Counted from the first letter of the stretch, positions 20,755-29,643 are shown. The stretch is DNA of 64,000 nt from Frankia casuarinae (GCF_000013345.1 NC_007777.1:4650001-4714000), one strand, 5' to 3'. Program-made: numbers and translations. Notes: generated by a model from the sequence alone, not told the origin.

Positions 20755-20808
20755 TTCGAAAAGTCACATGCCATCCGAAAAGTCACATGCCACCTGAAAG
20801 GTCAGGTT
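20755..20808. repeat. Direct repeats TYCGAAAAGTCACATGCCA
   Basis: Two nearly identical 19-bp copies (20755-20773 and 20774-20792) are followed by a degenerate third (CCTGAAAGGTCAGG). They lie in the short space between mca and the downstream small membrane-protein gene, which are co-oriented. Confidence 0.9.
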
Positions 20809-20817
20809 ACCGGAGAG

Positions 20818-21720
20818 TCACACGCCGTTGAACAGATCGTCTTCGGGCAGCATGCCGACCTCGATAAGAGAACGGGCCAGCTGGTAGTCCTCTGTCGGCC
20901 AGGCGTCCCGCTGCACCTCCAGGGGTATCCGGAACCACCATCCGGTGGGGTCGACCTGGGTGGCGTGGGCGATCAGTGCCCGGTCGCGGGTCTCGAACCA
21001 GTCCGCGCACTCCACCTGGGTGGTGAGCCGACCGGTGTCCTCGGCGCGGTCGACCCACTCGGCCAGCCGCTCGGCATAGGGGGACTCCAGACCGCGGGCC
21101 ATCATCTCCTCGTGGAGAGCGAGGACGCGCTCCTTGTGGAAGGTGAGGTGGTAGTAAAGCTTGAGCGGCTGCCAGGGTTCGAGGCCGGCGTCGACACCGA
21201 CCTCGGGATAACGGTCGGGATCACCGGCCGCCTCGAACGCCTCCACACTGACCCGATGGGTCATGATGTGGTCGGGATGCGGATACCCGCCCGACTCGTC
21301 GTAGGTCGTGATGACCTGCGGCCGGAACTGACGGATCAACCGGACCAGCGGACGGGCCGCCTCGCCGAGCGCGATGGTGGCGAACCGCCCGTCCGGAACA
21401 GGCGGCGGCGGATCGCCCTCAGGCAGTCCGGAGTCGACGAAGCCGAGCCACTCCTGGCGGACCCCGAGGATGAGCCGGGCGGCCTCCATCTCCTGCCTGC
21501 GGATCTCCGCCATCCGGGCGGCGACACCCGGCTGGTCCATCGCGGGGTTGAGGATGCTGCCCTCCTCTCCCCCGGTACACGTGACCACGAGGACGTCGGC
21601 GCCCTCGCTGGCGTAACGTGCCATGGTGGCGGCGCCTTTGCTGGACTCGTCATCGGGGTGGGCGTGGATGGCCATCAGGCGCAGGCCATGCCGATCGTGG
21701 ACCGCGGGCATGCGGCCCAT
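20818..21720 (-). CDS. mca: Mycothiol S-conjugate amidase
   Basis: Cleaves mycothiol S-conjugates into a mercapturic acid and glucosaminyl-inositol, a detoxification step specific to actinobacteria. The 300-residue protein has the zinc motif AHPDDESSKGA near residue 18 and HPDHIMTHR with the third ligand; the TCTGGEEGS loop is also typical of the LmbE/MshB fold. The longer tail and the FHKERV region distinguish Mca from MshB. ATG 21720 is used; ATG 21711 is three codons in. It is divergent from greA, the same neighbours as in mycobacteria. Three 17-bp direct repeats directly precede its start. Confidence 0.94.
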   Translation of the reverse strand: MGRMPAVHDRHGLRLMAIHAHPDDESSKGAATMARYASEGADVLVVTCTGGEEGSILNPAMDQPGVAARMAEIRRQEMEAARLILGVRQEWLGFVDSGLPEGDPPPPVPDGRFATIALGEAARPLVRLIRQFRPQVITTYDESGGYPHPDHIMTHRVSVEAFEAAGDPDRYPEVGVDAGLEPWQPLKLYYHLTFHKERVLALHEEMMARGLESPYAERLAEWVDRAEDTGRLTTQVECADWFETRDRALIAHATQVDPTGWWFRIPLEVQRDAWPTEDYQLARSLIEVGMLPEDDLFNGV

Positions 21721-21725
21721 TGTTC

Positions 21726-21775
21726 CTGATGCCTCGACGTTGCTGATGCCTCGACGTTCCTGATGCCTCGACGTT
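21726..21775. repeat. Three direct copies of CTGATGCCTCGACGTT
   Basis: Perfect 16-bp copies begin at 21726, 21743 and 21760 with a constant 17-bp period, starting 6 bases upstream of the mca start codon, so they occupy the mca 5' untranslated/promoter region. Confidence 0.95.
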
Positions 21776-22135
21776 GTTCCGGGCTCACCGGTCTGGGTGA
21801 TCCGACCTCGTCCGAGGAACCGCCGGGGCCCGCCCCGCGTTCGGTCTGGAAAAGTCACCCAACGCCGTGGCACAATGCACCGTCCGCGCATGCTTCGACG
21901 GCAGGCCTGCCGTCGACCGGCGCACCGACATCGTCGTCGGCCCGGTCCGGAGGGCCGATGGACGACGGCCGGTTCCGTCGTCCTCCCACCCCTGCGTGAA
22001 GCATGCGTGGTCGAGGTCGAAGGCAAGGGCTGTCGGATCACCCGTAAGGGCTGACCCGCCGGTCCGGAGCTTCCGGGCGGTCCAGACGCCGCCAGAGCCA
22101 CCAAGCCCGACATCGGATTCCTTGATTCATTTTGG

Positions 22136-22141
22136 TATGAT
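22136..22141 (+). promoter_or_regulatory. Extended -10 promoter of greA
   Basis: TATGAT preceded by TGG matches an extended -10 element, in a locally AT-rich patch that contrasts with the surroundings. It is 36 bases before the greA start. No good -35 is present at 17 bp, which extended -10 promoters tolerate. Confidence 0.5.
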
Positions 22142-22176
22142 GACCCTTTTGATGTTCACCGAGGAGCGTGACCCGC

Positions 22177-22659
22177 GTGACGCAGCAGACTTGGCTCACC
22201 CAGGAGGCATACGACCGGCTCCGCTCCGAGCTCGACTACCTGACCGGCCCGTGGCGTACGGAGATCGCGACCAAAATTGAGGCTGCCCGCGAGGAGGGCG
22301 ACCTCAAGGAAAACGGCGGCTACCACGCGGCCAAGGAGGAGCAGGGCAAGCAGGAGGCCCGGATTCGCCAGCTCACGGACCTGCTGCGCGACGCCCAGGT
22401 CGGCGAGGCACCCGCGGCGACCGGCGAGGCCGGCCCCGGCACCGTCGTCGAGGTGCGCTTCTCCGGCGAACGGGAGACGGAGAAGTTCCTCATCGGCTCG
22501 CGTGAGGACCACAGCACGCCCATCGAGGTCTTCTCCCCGGCGTCCCCGCTAGGCGGCGCGGTGAGCGGGCACAAGGCGGGCGAGACCGTCTCCTACACGC
22601 TGCCCAACGGCCGTTCGGCCAAGGTCGAGATCGTCTCGGTGTCGCCCTACTCGGGCTGA
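22177..22659 (+). CDS. greA: Transcription elongation factor GreA
   Basis: Binds the RNA polymerase secondary channel and stimulates cleavage of backtracked transcripts. About 160 residues: an N-terminal antiparallel coiled coil with the acidic tip in AREEGDLKENGGYHAAKEEQ, and a C-terminal FKBP-like domain ending in KVEIVSVSP. GTG 22177 (MTQQTWLTQ) is preferred over GTG 22168 because GAGGAG lies 9 bases before it rather than 1. It is monocistronic-looking, divergent from mca, with its own extended -10 promoter. Confidence 0.95.
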   Translation: MTQQTWLTQEAYDRLRSELDYLTGPWRTEIATKIEAAREEGDLKENGGYHAAKEEQGKQEARIRQLTDLLRDAQVGEAPAATGEAGPGTVVEVRFSGERETEKFLIGSREDHSTPIEVFSPASPLGGAVSGHKAGETVSYTLPNGRSAKVEIVSVSPYSG

Positions 22660-22698
22660 CTACGCCAGCAGCGGACGAGCGCCGGCCCGGCTGCACGG

Positions 22699-24222
22699 GT
22701 GGCGGCGTCGGCGTACCGTCAACGGGTGGAGGATCTGCCGGCACAGCCCAGTCATTCCATACCACCGACCGTGCCCCCGACCGTGGCATCTGCGGTCCAC
22801 CCGCCGACGGCCGCCGCCCCGCAGTTCACCACCCTGGGTGGGCTGCGCCGCAGCGGGCACGCGCACCGCCCGGTGCGGACGGAGCTGCGCGACAACCTCG
22901 TCGCCCTGATGCAGGGCGACGGCCCCCGGTTCCCGGGCATCGTCGGTTTCGACGAGACCGTCCTTCCCCAGGTCGAGCGGGCCATCCTGGCCGGTCACGA
23001 CATCGTCTTCCTCGGCGAGCGCGGGCAGGGCAAGACCCGGCTCATCCGCACTCTGGTGAGTCTGCTCGACGAGTGGTCGCCGGCCGTCGCCGGCTGTGAG
23101 ATCAACGACCACCCCTACGCGCCGGTCTGCGGCCGATGCCGGGCGCTGGCGGCCGATCTCGGTGACGCGCTGCCGGTGGTCTGGCGGCACCGCGGCGAGC
23201 GGTTCAGCGAGAAGCTCGCGACCCCGGACACGAGCGTCGGCGACCTCATCGGCGACGTCGACCCGGTGAAGGTCGCCGAGGGCCGCACGCTCGGCGATCC
23301 CGAGACGGTCCACTACGGGCTGGTGCCACGCACCAACCGCGGGATCTTCAGCGTCAACGAGCTGCCCGACCTCGCCGAACGGATCCAGGTCGCGCTGCTC
23401 AACGTGCTGGAGGAGCGGGACATCCAGGTCCGCGGCTACCTGCTCCGGTTGCCGCTGGACCTGCTGCTGGTCGCCTCGGCCAACCCCGAGGACTACACCA
23501 ACCGGGGGCGGATCATCACGCCGCTCAAGGACCGGTTCGGCGCCGAGGTCCGCACCCACTACCCGCTGCACCTCACCGACGAACTGGCGCTGATCCGCCA
23601 GGAGGCGGTGATGTCCTGGGCGGGGTCCCCGCTCGGCGCACCGGAGATACCCGATCACCTGGTGGAGATCGTGGCCCGGTTCACCCGGCTGGTGCGCGAC
23701 GCCCCCCAGGTCGACCAGCGCTCGGGGGTGTCGGCCCGGCTGTCGGTGGCCGCGGCCGAGACGGTGGCGGCTTCGGCGGTCCGCCGCGCGGCGCTGACCG
23801 GCGAGGAGACGCCCACCGCACGGGTGGTCGACCTCGCCGCGATCGTCCCGGCGGTACGCGGCAAGGTCGAGTTCGACCAGCTGGAGGAGGGCCGGGAGGA
23901 CGAGGTCCTCGCGCTGCTGTTGCGCCGCGCGGTGGCCGAGACATTCCGGGCAAGGCTGGCCGGCGCGGACCTCACCGGCCTGCAGGCCCGCTTCGACGCG
24001 GATGGCCCGGTCGAGACCGGCGACCTGGTAGCGGCGGCCGAGCTGCTGCGCCGGGTCGGGCCGGTGCCCGGGCTCGCGGCGATCCTGACCAGGCTCGGCG
24101 TGGACGGGGCGGAGTCGCCGGGGCTCGCGGCGGCCGCGCTGGAGCTGGCGATGGAGGGACTGCACCTCAACCGCCGGCTGGCCAAGGAAGAGCTTCCCGG
24201 ACGGACCGTCTACGGCACCTGA
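22699..24222 (+). CDS. ChlI/MoxR-type AAA+ ATPase
   Basis: Magnesium-chelatase subunit I-like ATPase, here in a two-gene unit with a vWA protein. Walker A is GERGQGKT at 106-113; Walker B is unusual, IFSVNEL at 216-222, with Asn in place of the first Asp; sensor 1 is SANPEDYTNRG at 260-270. A CxnCxxC set (C133, C144, C147) could bind zinc. The first 45 residues are Pro/Thr-rich and the start is uncertain (GTG 22699 or GTG 22726). Related ATPase-vWA pairs insert metals or remodel protein complexes; there is no bacteriochlorophyll pathway here, so a chelatase role should not be assumed. The next gene starts 44 bases after its stop. Confidence 0.85.
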   Translation: MAASAYRQRVEDLPAQPSHSIPPTVPPTVASAVHPPTAAAPQFTTLGGLRRSGHAHRPVRTELRDNLVALMQGDGPRFPGIVGFDETVLPQVERAILAGHDIVFLGERGQGKTRLIRTLVSLLDEWSPAVAGCEINDHPYAPVCGRCRALAADLGDALPVVWRHRGERFSEKLATPDTSVGDLIGDVDPVKVAEGRTLGDPETVHYGLVPRTNRGIFSVNELPDLAERIQVALLNVLEERDIQVRGYLLRLPLDLLLVASANPEDYTNRGRIITPLKDRFGAEVRTHYPLHLTDELALIRQEAVMSWAGSPLGAPEIPDHLVEIVARFTRLVRDAPQVDQRSGVSARLSVAAAETVAASAVRRAALTGEETPTARVVDLAAIVPAVRGKVEFDQLEEGREDEVLALLLRRAVAETFRARLAGADLTGLQARFDADGPVETGDLVAAAELLRRVGPVPGLAAILTRLGVDGAESPGLAAAALELAMEGLHLNRRLAKEELPGRTVYGT

Positions 24223-24266
24223 CCCGGCGGCACCTGGCCTCGGCACGGAAGCTTCCAGGAGGAACA

Positions 24267-26261
24267 GTGAATTCCGGAACATTCCGGTATGGCCCGTGGG
24301 ACGGCGGACCCGACCCACTCGCCTCTCCCTTCACCGCGTCCGACGCCCTGGATGAGATGTCCCGCCAGATTCTGGAGGGACGCACCCCGCGGGAGGCTCT
24401 GGAGTCGCTGCTGCGCCGGGGCATGCCGGGCCGGCGTGGTCTGGACGACATGCGCCGGGCCGTCGAGCGGCACCGGCGGGAGGCCCGATCCCACGGCCGG
24501 ATGGACGGGACACTCCAAGAGGTCCGCCGGCTGCTCGACACCGCCGTGGGCCAGGAACGGGCGGCGCTGTTCCCCGACCCCTCCGACGACGCCCGGCTGC
24601 GCGAAGCCGAGCTGGACGCGCTGCCCGCGGACCCCGCCCGTGCGGTGCGCTCGCTCGCCGAGTATGACTGGCGGTCCCCGCCGGCCCGCGAGACGTACGA
24701 GAAGATCTCCGAGCTGCTGCGTCGCGAGGTCCTCGATTCCCAGTTCAAGGGGATGAAGCAGGCCCTGGAGGGGGCCACGCCCGAGGACTTCGCCCGGATC
24801 CGGGAGATGGTCGGCGCGCTCAACGCCCTGCTGGAGGCGGACGCCCGCGGTGAGGACACCGACGAGGCGTTCGCCCGGTTCATGCGGGAGTTCGGCGACT
24901 TCTTTCCGGAGAACCCCGGCTCGCTGGAGGAACTGGTTGACGCGCTGGCCCGCCGGGCCGCCGCCGCCGCGCGGTTGCTGGCCGGGCTCACCCCGCAGCA
25001 GCGCTCCGAACTCGCCGATCTGATGTCCACGGCGATGGAGGACCTGGGGCTCGCCGCGGAGATGTCACGACTGGCGCAGGCGCTGCGCGCGTCCCGACCT
25101 GACCTCAACTGGGGTGGACGGCTGCGGGGGCGGGCCGGCCGGTTGGGCGACGGCCTGAGCGGCGAGGAACCGCTCGGTCTCGGCGACGCCACCACCGCGC
25201 TGGAGGAGCTCGCGGAGCTGGACGAACTGGCCGCCGCGCTGGGGCAGGACTACGCCGGGGCCTCCCTGGAAGACGTTGACCCCGAGGCGGTGGCCCGGGC
25301 GCTGGGCCGGTCCGCCGTCGACGATCTGCGAGGGCTGCAGGAGATCGAACGGGAGCTGGAGCGGCAGGGATTCCTCACCCGCCGGGCCGGGAGCCTCGAG
25401 CTCACCCCGCGGGCGGTGCGCCGGATCGGGCAGGCCGCACTGGCCCGGATCTTCCGGCAGGTCTCCGCCCGGGGCCGCGGGGATCACAGCGTGACCGACG
25501 CGGGTTCCGCCGGGGATCTGCTGGGCACCTCCCGGGCCTGGCAGTTCGGCGACACCCAGCCGATCGACGTCGTCCGCACGGTCCGCAACGCGGTGCTGCG
25601 CGGCGGTCCGCCCGGCCGGGGCCACCCGATCCGCCTGGCGGTGGCCGACTTCGAGGTCGCCGAGACGGAGCGCCGCGCCACGGCGGCGGTGTGCCTGCTC
25701 GTCGACCTGTCCTACTCGATGGCGCTGCGGGGCACCTGGGGCATCGCGAAGTCGACGGCACTCGCGCTGCACACGCTCGTCAGCACGTCGTTCCCGCAAG
25801 ACAAGATCCACATTGTCGGCTTCTCGGACTACGCCCGGGAGCTGCGGCCGGTCGAGCTCGCCGGGCTCGACTCCGAGATGGTGCAGGGCACGAACCTGCA
25901 GCACGCCCTGCTCATCGCTGGCCGGTTGCTGAGCCGCTACCCGCAGTCGGAGCCGGTCATCATGGTGGTCACCGACGGTGAGCCCACCGCGCACCTGCTG
26001 CGCGACGGTACTCCCTCGTTCTCCTGGCCGCCGATGCCCGAGACCCTGGAGCTGACCCTGGCCGAGGTCGACCGGCTCACCCGGCGCGGCGTGACCGTCA
26101 ACGTGTTCATGCTCGACGACGAGCCACGGCTGGTGCAGTTCGTCGAGGAGATAGCCAGACGCAACGGCGGGCGGGTTCTCTCACCCGATCCCGCCGCCCT
26201 CGGCAACTACGTCATCCGGGACTACCTGCGGGCCCGGGGCAGGCACCGCACCGCCCGCTGA
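24267..26261 (+). CDS. von Willebrand factor A domain protein, partner of the AAA+ ATPase
   Basis: The 664-residue cytoplasmic protein starts at GTG 24267 behind AGGAGGA. The first 440 residues are alpha-helical, acidic and Arg-rich, with several heptad-like stretches. The C-terminal vWA domain has a complete MIDAS: DLSYS (D480, S482, S484), a downstream Thr in GTNLQHALL, and TDGE with D570. In ChlI/ChlD, MoxR/vWA and CoxD/CoxE systems the vWA protein links the ATPase to the client. Operon position right behind the ATPase supports a pair. The client is unknown. Confidence 0.87.
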   Translation: MNSGTFRYGPWDGGPDPLASPFTASDALDEMSRQILEGRTPREALESLLRRGMPGRRGLDDMRRAVERHRREARSHGRMDGTLQEVRRLLDTAVGQERAALFPDPSDDARLREAELDALPADPARAVRSLAEYDWRSPPARETYEKISELLRREVLDSQFKGMKQALEGATPEDFARIREMVGALNALLEADARGEDTDEAFARFMREFGDFFPENPGSLEELVDALARRAAAAARLLAGLTPQQRSELADLMSTAMEDLGLAAEMSRLAQALRASRPDLNWGGRLRGRAGRLGDGLSGEEPLGLGDATTALEELAELDELAAALGQDYAGASLEDVDPEAVARALGRSAVDDLRGLQEIERELERQGFLTRRAGSLELTPRAVRRIGQAALARIFRQVSARGRGDHSVTDAGSAGDLLGTSRAWQFGDTQPIDVVRTVRNAVLRGGPPGRGHPIRLAVADFEVAETERRATAAVCLLVDLSYSMALRGTWGIAKSTALALHTLVSTSFPQDKIHIVGFSDYARELRPVELAGLDSEMVQGTNLQHALLIAGRLLSRYPQSEPVIMVVTDGEPTAHLLRDGTPSFSWPPMPETLELTLAEVDRLTRRGVTVNVFMLDDEPRLVQFVEEIARRNGGRVLSPDPAALGNYVIRDYLRARGRHRTAR

Positions 26262-26804
26262 CCGCCGCGCCACCCCGCCCGGCTCGGCGGCGAGGCGTTC
26301 CCAGAACTCGACCGCGAGCTCCTCGTAGCCGAGCCCGAGATCGAGGGTCCGGCGCAGCGACCAGGCCAGGGCGCCCGCGGGCAGCGCGATCAGGGAGCGG
26401 TACACCTCCAGGTGAGCGCGATGCGCCGCCGCCTGGGCCCGCGCGAGCCGGCTGACATCACCCGGCCGGCCCAGATCGGCGAATGCCAGCTTGAGCAGGC
26501 CGGGATCGCGCAGCTCGGTGCGCCCGGCCTCCGGGACGGTGAGCCACGCGGCCAACCTGCTCCGGCCGGCGTCGGTCAGGCGAAAGATCCGCCGCCTGCG
26601 GCCGGACTCCTCCCGTTCCTCCGAGAGGAGTCCGGCCGCGGCAAGGCGGGGCGGCTCCTTGTAGAGCTGGGCGTGCGGAAACGACCAGAAGTTACCGATC
26701 GAGCCGGCAACCGCGACCTTGAGCTCGTACGGAGTGGCGCTGCCACGCCGCGCCACCTCCCCCAGGACCAGATACGACACCGGCGTCAGCGCGATTCCAG
26801 CCAT
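26181..26804 (-). CDS. PadR-family transcriptional regulator
   Basis: The 207-residue protein has an N-terminal winged helix (about 8-85: SYLVLGEVARRGSATPYELK, then QLYKEPPRLAAAGLLSEERE and RIFRLTDAGR) and a C-terminal helical dimerisation domain, the layout of two-domain PadR regulators. Its last 27 codons overlap the 3' end of the vWA gene on the other strand, an 81-bp tail-to-tail overlap. Direct repeats immediately upstream of its ATG suggest autoregulation. The effector and other targets are unknown. Confidence 0.88.
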   Translation of the reverse strand: MAGIALTPVSYLVLGEVARRGSATPYELKVAVAGSIGNFWSFPHAQLYKEPPRLAAAGLLSEEREESGRRRRIFRLTDAGRSRLAAWLTVPEAGRTELRDPGLLKLAFADLGRPGDVSRLARAQAAAHRAHLEVYRSLIALPAGALAWSLRRTLDLGLGYEELAVEFWERLAAEPGGVARRSAGGAVPAPGPQVVPDDVVAEGGGIG

Positions 26805-26807
26805 GGT

Positions 26808-26856
26808 CTCGATGATATGGCTTGAATGATACGGGTTGAATGATACGGGTTTATAG
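26808..26856 (-). promoter_or_regulatory. PadR promoter with three direct repeats
   Basis: Read on the minus strand, CCCGTATCATTCAA occurs twice in tandem (26849-26836 and 26835-26822), followed by the degenerate GCCATATCATCGAG just before the start codon. CCTATAAA at about 26854 may be the -10. Repeats overlapping the leader are a likely autoregulatory operator. Confidence 0.6.
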
Positions 26857-27028
26857 GTACCGTCTCTTCCGGACTATCTAGCACCTAGCCGTCTTACCCC
26901 TACAGCCCTCTCCAACCGGCCCATGGAGAGGGGTCGACAAGGGCGGGAGGCGCGGCCCGCCGACCCACCCGTCCCACAACGCCCGCGAGCCGCCACAGAA
27001 GGCGACAGTACTGCTACTCTGCGCTGTC

Positions 27029-28180
27029 GTGACGTCACGGAGTGCAGACCAGGAGTCCGAGCGACGGGCGGACGCGGCACGCCTCCGCCCACTCCCGCCG
27101 GCGGATGTACCCGGCGCCACCCGGGCCCGCCCACGCCCGCCGGCGCGATCGAGGCTCACCGTCGCGATCCTGCTGACGGCGGGCGTCGCGCTGGCACCCG
27201 CGGCCCTTCCGGCCAGCCCCGCCCAGGCGGCGTCGGACACCGGGCGAGGGGGCGCGCCGATCGCCGCCACGTACCCGGGATCCACCGCGGGACAGCTCCT
27301 CTCGGCGCCGGGGGCGGTGACCCTCGCCGAGCAGCGCGAGGTCGAACGGTACTGGAGCGCGCAGCGGCGGGCCCGAGCCTTCGGGGCCCGCACGAACGAC
27401 CATGCCGATGCCGCCCCCCTCAGTCCCGGGCCGGCCCCGCCTGCCGCCGGCGACTCCGAAACGGCCGCGAGCGACGCTCCCCCGCCCCCGAGCGCCGGAA
27501 CGCCCTACACCCGGGGCGGGCTGGTGACCACGACCACCGGCCGGTTGTTCGCCACCATCGGCGGCAGTGACTACGCCTGCTCCGCGAGCGTCGTGTCCAG
27601 CCCCAGCCGTGACCTCGTGGTCACCGCGGGGCACTGCGTGCACGGCGGTAGCGGGGAACAGTTCGCGCGGAACGTCATCTTCATCCCCGGGTTCGACAAC
27701 GGCGCGATGCCCTACGGCATCTGGACCGCCCGCCGGCTTACCGTGACGTCCGGGTGGGCCCGCCAGGACGACTTCGACGTCGACACCGGCTTCGCCCTGT
27801 TCAACCCGTCCCCGTCCCGCGGCCGTCATCTCGAGGACACGGTCGGATCCCAGGGCATAGCCTTCGATCTTCCGGGGACGTATCCGCAGTACACCTTCGG
27901 CTACCCGCGGCTGCCCCCCTACGACGGCAGCCAACTCGTCTACTGCGCCGGCCCCGGCTTCGGCGACCCCTACGGCAGCCCGTCGATCGGCGTCGCCTGC
28001 CGCATGACGGCCGGCGCCAGCGGCGGGCCACTACTCACCGGCCTCGGCCGGCTCGGTTCCGGGCACGGCTGGGTCGACGGGGTGGTCAGCTACGCCTATG
28101 CCGGGGTCAACGACAAGCTGTACGGAACTCACTTCGGCGACGTGGTGAAGTCGCTCTACTACCAGTCCTACCGGCTCTAG
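27029..28180 (+). CDS. Secreted trypsin-fold serine protease
   Basis: The 383-residue preproprotein has a long basic N-terminus, a hydrophobic segment at about 43-61 and a likely cleavage site after PASPAQA near 68, so it is exported. A Pro/Ala-rich propeptide-like stretch (about 120-160) precedes the chymotrypsin-fold domain. Catalytic residues are His202 in VTAGHC, an Asp at 250 or 252 in DVDTGF, and Ser331 in GASGGPLL. Cys pairs (YACSAS/GHCV and VYCAG/GVACR) suggest two disulfides. It resembles the V8/glutamyl endopeptidase-like group; specificity is not deducible. Likely monocistronic. Confidence 0.87.
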   Translation: MTSRSADQESERRADAARLRPLPPADVPGATRARPRPPARSRLTVAILLTAGVALAPAALPASPAQAASDTGRGGAPIAATYPGSTAGQLLSAPGAVTLAEQREVERYWSAQRRARAFGARTNDHADAAPLSPGPAPPAAGDSETAASDAPPPPSAGTPYTRGGLVTTTTGRLFATIGGSDYACSASVVSSPSRDLVVTAGHCVHGGSGEQFARNVIFIPGFDNGAMPYGIWTARRLTVTSGWARQDDFDVDTGFALFNPSPSRGRHLEDTVGSQGIAFDLPGTYPQYTFGYPRLPPYDGSQLVYCAGPGFGDPYGSPSIGVACRMTAGASGGPLLTGLGRLGSGHGWVDGVVSYAYAGVNDKLYGTHFGDVVKSLYYQSYRL

Positions 28181-28235
28181 CGGATCGCCGTCCCCCGGGA
28201 TACGGCCGACGGACGACGATCGATACCTTCTGCGC

Positions 28236-28697
28236 ATGCCGCATTCGGGCAGCTTCGGGCTCCTCCTGACCGTGCACGTCGTTCTCGGGGTCTTCGTCAT
28301 CGGTCCGCTGACGCTGATCACCGTGGTCACCCCGCGCCTGCTGCGGTTGGGGGCCGGTGCCCTGCCGATCCTGCGCCTGTGCGTGCGGATGATCCGGGCT
28401 CTCGCGCTCGCCTCACTGCTCATCGTCGTGACGGGCCTCGGGCTGGTGCATCAGGGATCATTCGGCAGCGTGCGGTCGCTGGGCGACCCCTGGCTGTCGG
28501 GTGCCCTCGTGCTGTGGGTGGTGGCCACCGGGATCTCGCTGGGCATGATCGCGCCCGGGCTCGCCCACGCCGTCAAGGAGATCGACGCGGGCGGTGACAC
28601 GCGTCGGCGTACCCTTCCAATCATGGGGGGTGTCGCCGTGAGCACCGCCTGCTGGATACTGATCATCGCTTTCATGGTCATCAAGCCCGGGACCTGA
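28236..28697 (+). CDS. Four-helix membrane protein (DUF2269-like)
   Basis: The 153-residue protein has four hydrophobic helices (about 6-30, 50-72, 85-107, 125-148), with His14 in helix 1 (LLTVHVVLGVFVIGP) and a basic loop between helices 1 and 2. This pattern fits the small DUF2269 integral membrane family, members of which may bind haem or iron, but that is not established. ATG 28236 starts the first helix with five preceding residues. It follows the protease gene by 55 bases and could be read with it. Confidence 0.7.
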   Translation: MPHSGSFGLLLTVHVVLGVFVIGPLTLITVVTPRLLRLGAGALPILRLCVRMIRALALASLLIVVTGLGLVHQGSFGSVRSLGDPWLSGALVLWVVATGISLGMIAPGLAHAVKEIDAGGDTRRRTLPIMGGVAVSTACWILIIAFMVIKPGT

Positions 28698-28740
28698 CGC
28701 GGCCGGGCCACCGCGACGATCCGGGCAGGCGGGTCGTCGC

Positions 28741-29643
28741 TCAGCTCGCCTGCGCGAGCGTCCCGCGACGATCGACTTCCCCGCGATGCACGACATCGTC
28801 AAGCTTGTCCAGGATGCGACCCCAGACCTGGCGGGGGAGCTCATGCCCCATCCCGTCGATCTCCAGCAGCTCCGCGAGCGGGATCGCCGCGGCCGTCAAC
28901 CGACCACCGAGGACCGGGACGAGCGGGTCCGCGTCACCGTGGACGACGAGGGTGGGGACCGGGAGCCGCGCGAGCCCGGGGGTGCGGTCGGGCGCCGCGA
29001 GCACGGCGGCGATCTGGCGCATGACCCCGACCGGGTTCGGGCGACGGCCCCATTGGATCTCGGCCCGCCGCCGCAGCCACGCCACGTCCGGCGCGAACAA
29101 CGGCGAGCCCAGGACCTCCTGCGCCTCGTGCCCGGCGAGGACGAACTCCTCCAGGTCGGCCGGCGCCGGCCGCAGGAACAGCGCGATCGCCTCGGCGGTC
29201 GGCTGCACCCGGTGGTCACCCGGATGGGACATCATCGAGGTGAGGCTGCGCACCCGCTCGGGGTTCCCGAGGGCCACGATCTGGGCGATCATGCCACCCA
29301 TCGAGCTGCCCATCAGGTGCGCCGACTCGATCCCGAGGGCGGTCAGCAGGCCGACCGCGTCCGCGGCCAGGTCCTCGAGCCGGTAGGGAGCGAGGTCGAA
29401 GCGACCGCTCAGGATCGCCGCCAGGTCGGGCCGACCGAGCTGGTCGAGATGAGTGGACAGTCCCACGTCCCGGTTGTCGAAGATGATCGTTCGATAACCG
29501 CGACGACCGAGCGCGGCCAGCAGGTCCGGGTGCCAGCCGACGAGCTGCTGCCCGAGGCCGCCGATCAGGAGCAGCGGCAACCCGTCCTCGTCGCCGTGGA
29601 TCTCGTAGGCGAGGTCGATGCCGTTGACTGAGACGATGCCCAT
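28741..29643 (-). CDS. Alpha/beta hydrolase
   Basis: The 300-residue cytoplasmic enzyme has the alpha/beta-hydrolase core: oxyanion region LLLIGGLGQQ, NRDVGLS, nucleophile elbow MGSSMGGMIAQ (central Ser), acid in HGDADPLVP and His in DGMGHELP. The pattern fits the 3-oxoadipate enol-lactonase/aclacinomycin methylesterase-like group, though substrate cannot be assigned. ATG 29643 (MGIVSVNGIDLAYE) is chosen because it opens the first beta strand; 40 upstream codons are open but of noncoding composition. It converges on the DUF2269-like gene with 43 bases between stops. Confidence 0.9.
   Translation of the reverse strand: MGIVSVNGIDLAYEIHGDEDGLPLLLIGGLGQQLVGWHPDLLAALGRRGYRTIIFDNRDVGLSTHLDQLGRPDLAAILSGRFDLAPYRLEDLAADAVGLLTALGIESAHLMGSSMGGMIAQIVALGNPERVRSLTSMMSHPGDHRVQPTAEAIALFLRPAPADLEEFVLAGHEAQEVLGSPLFAPDVAWLRRRAEIQWGRRPNPVGVMRQIAAVLAAPDRTPGLARLPVPTLVVHGDADPLVPVLGGRLTAAAIPLAELLEIDGMGHELPRQVWGRILDKLDDVVHRGEVDRRGTLAQAS

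Noticed and set aside
22699-24222. Genuine magnesium chelatase subunit for chlorophyll synthesis
   Set aside because: No bch/chl genes in the window, a modified Walker B, and the partner is a vWA protein without the ChlD ATPase-like half.
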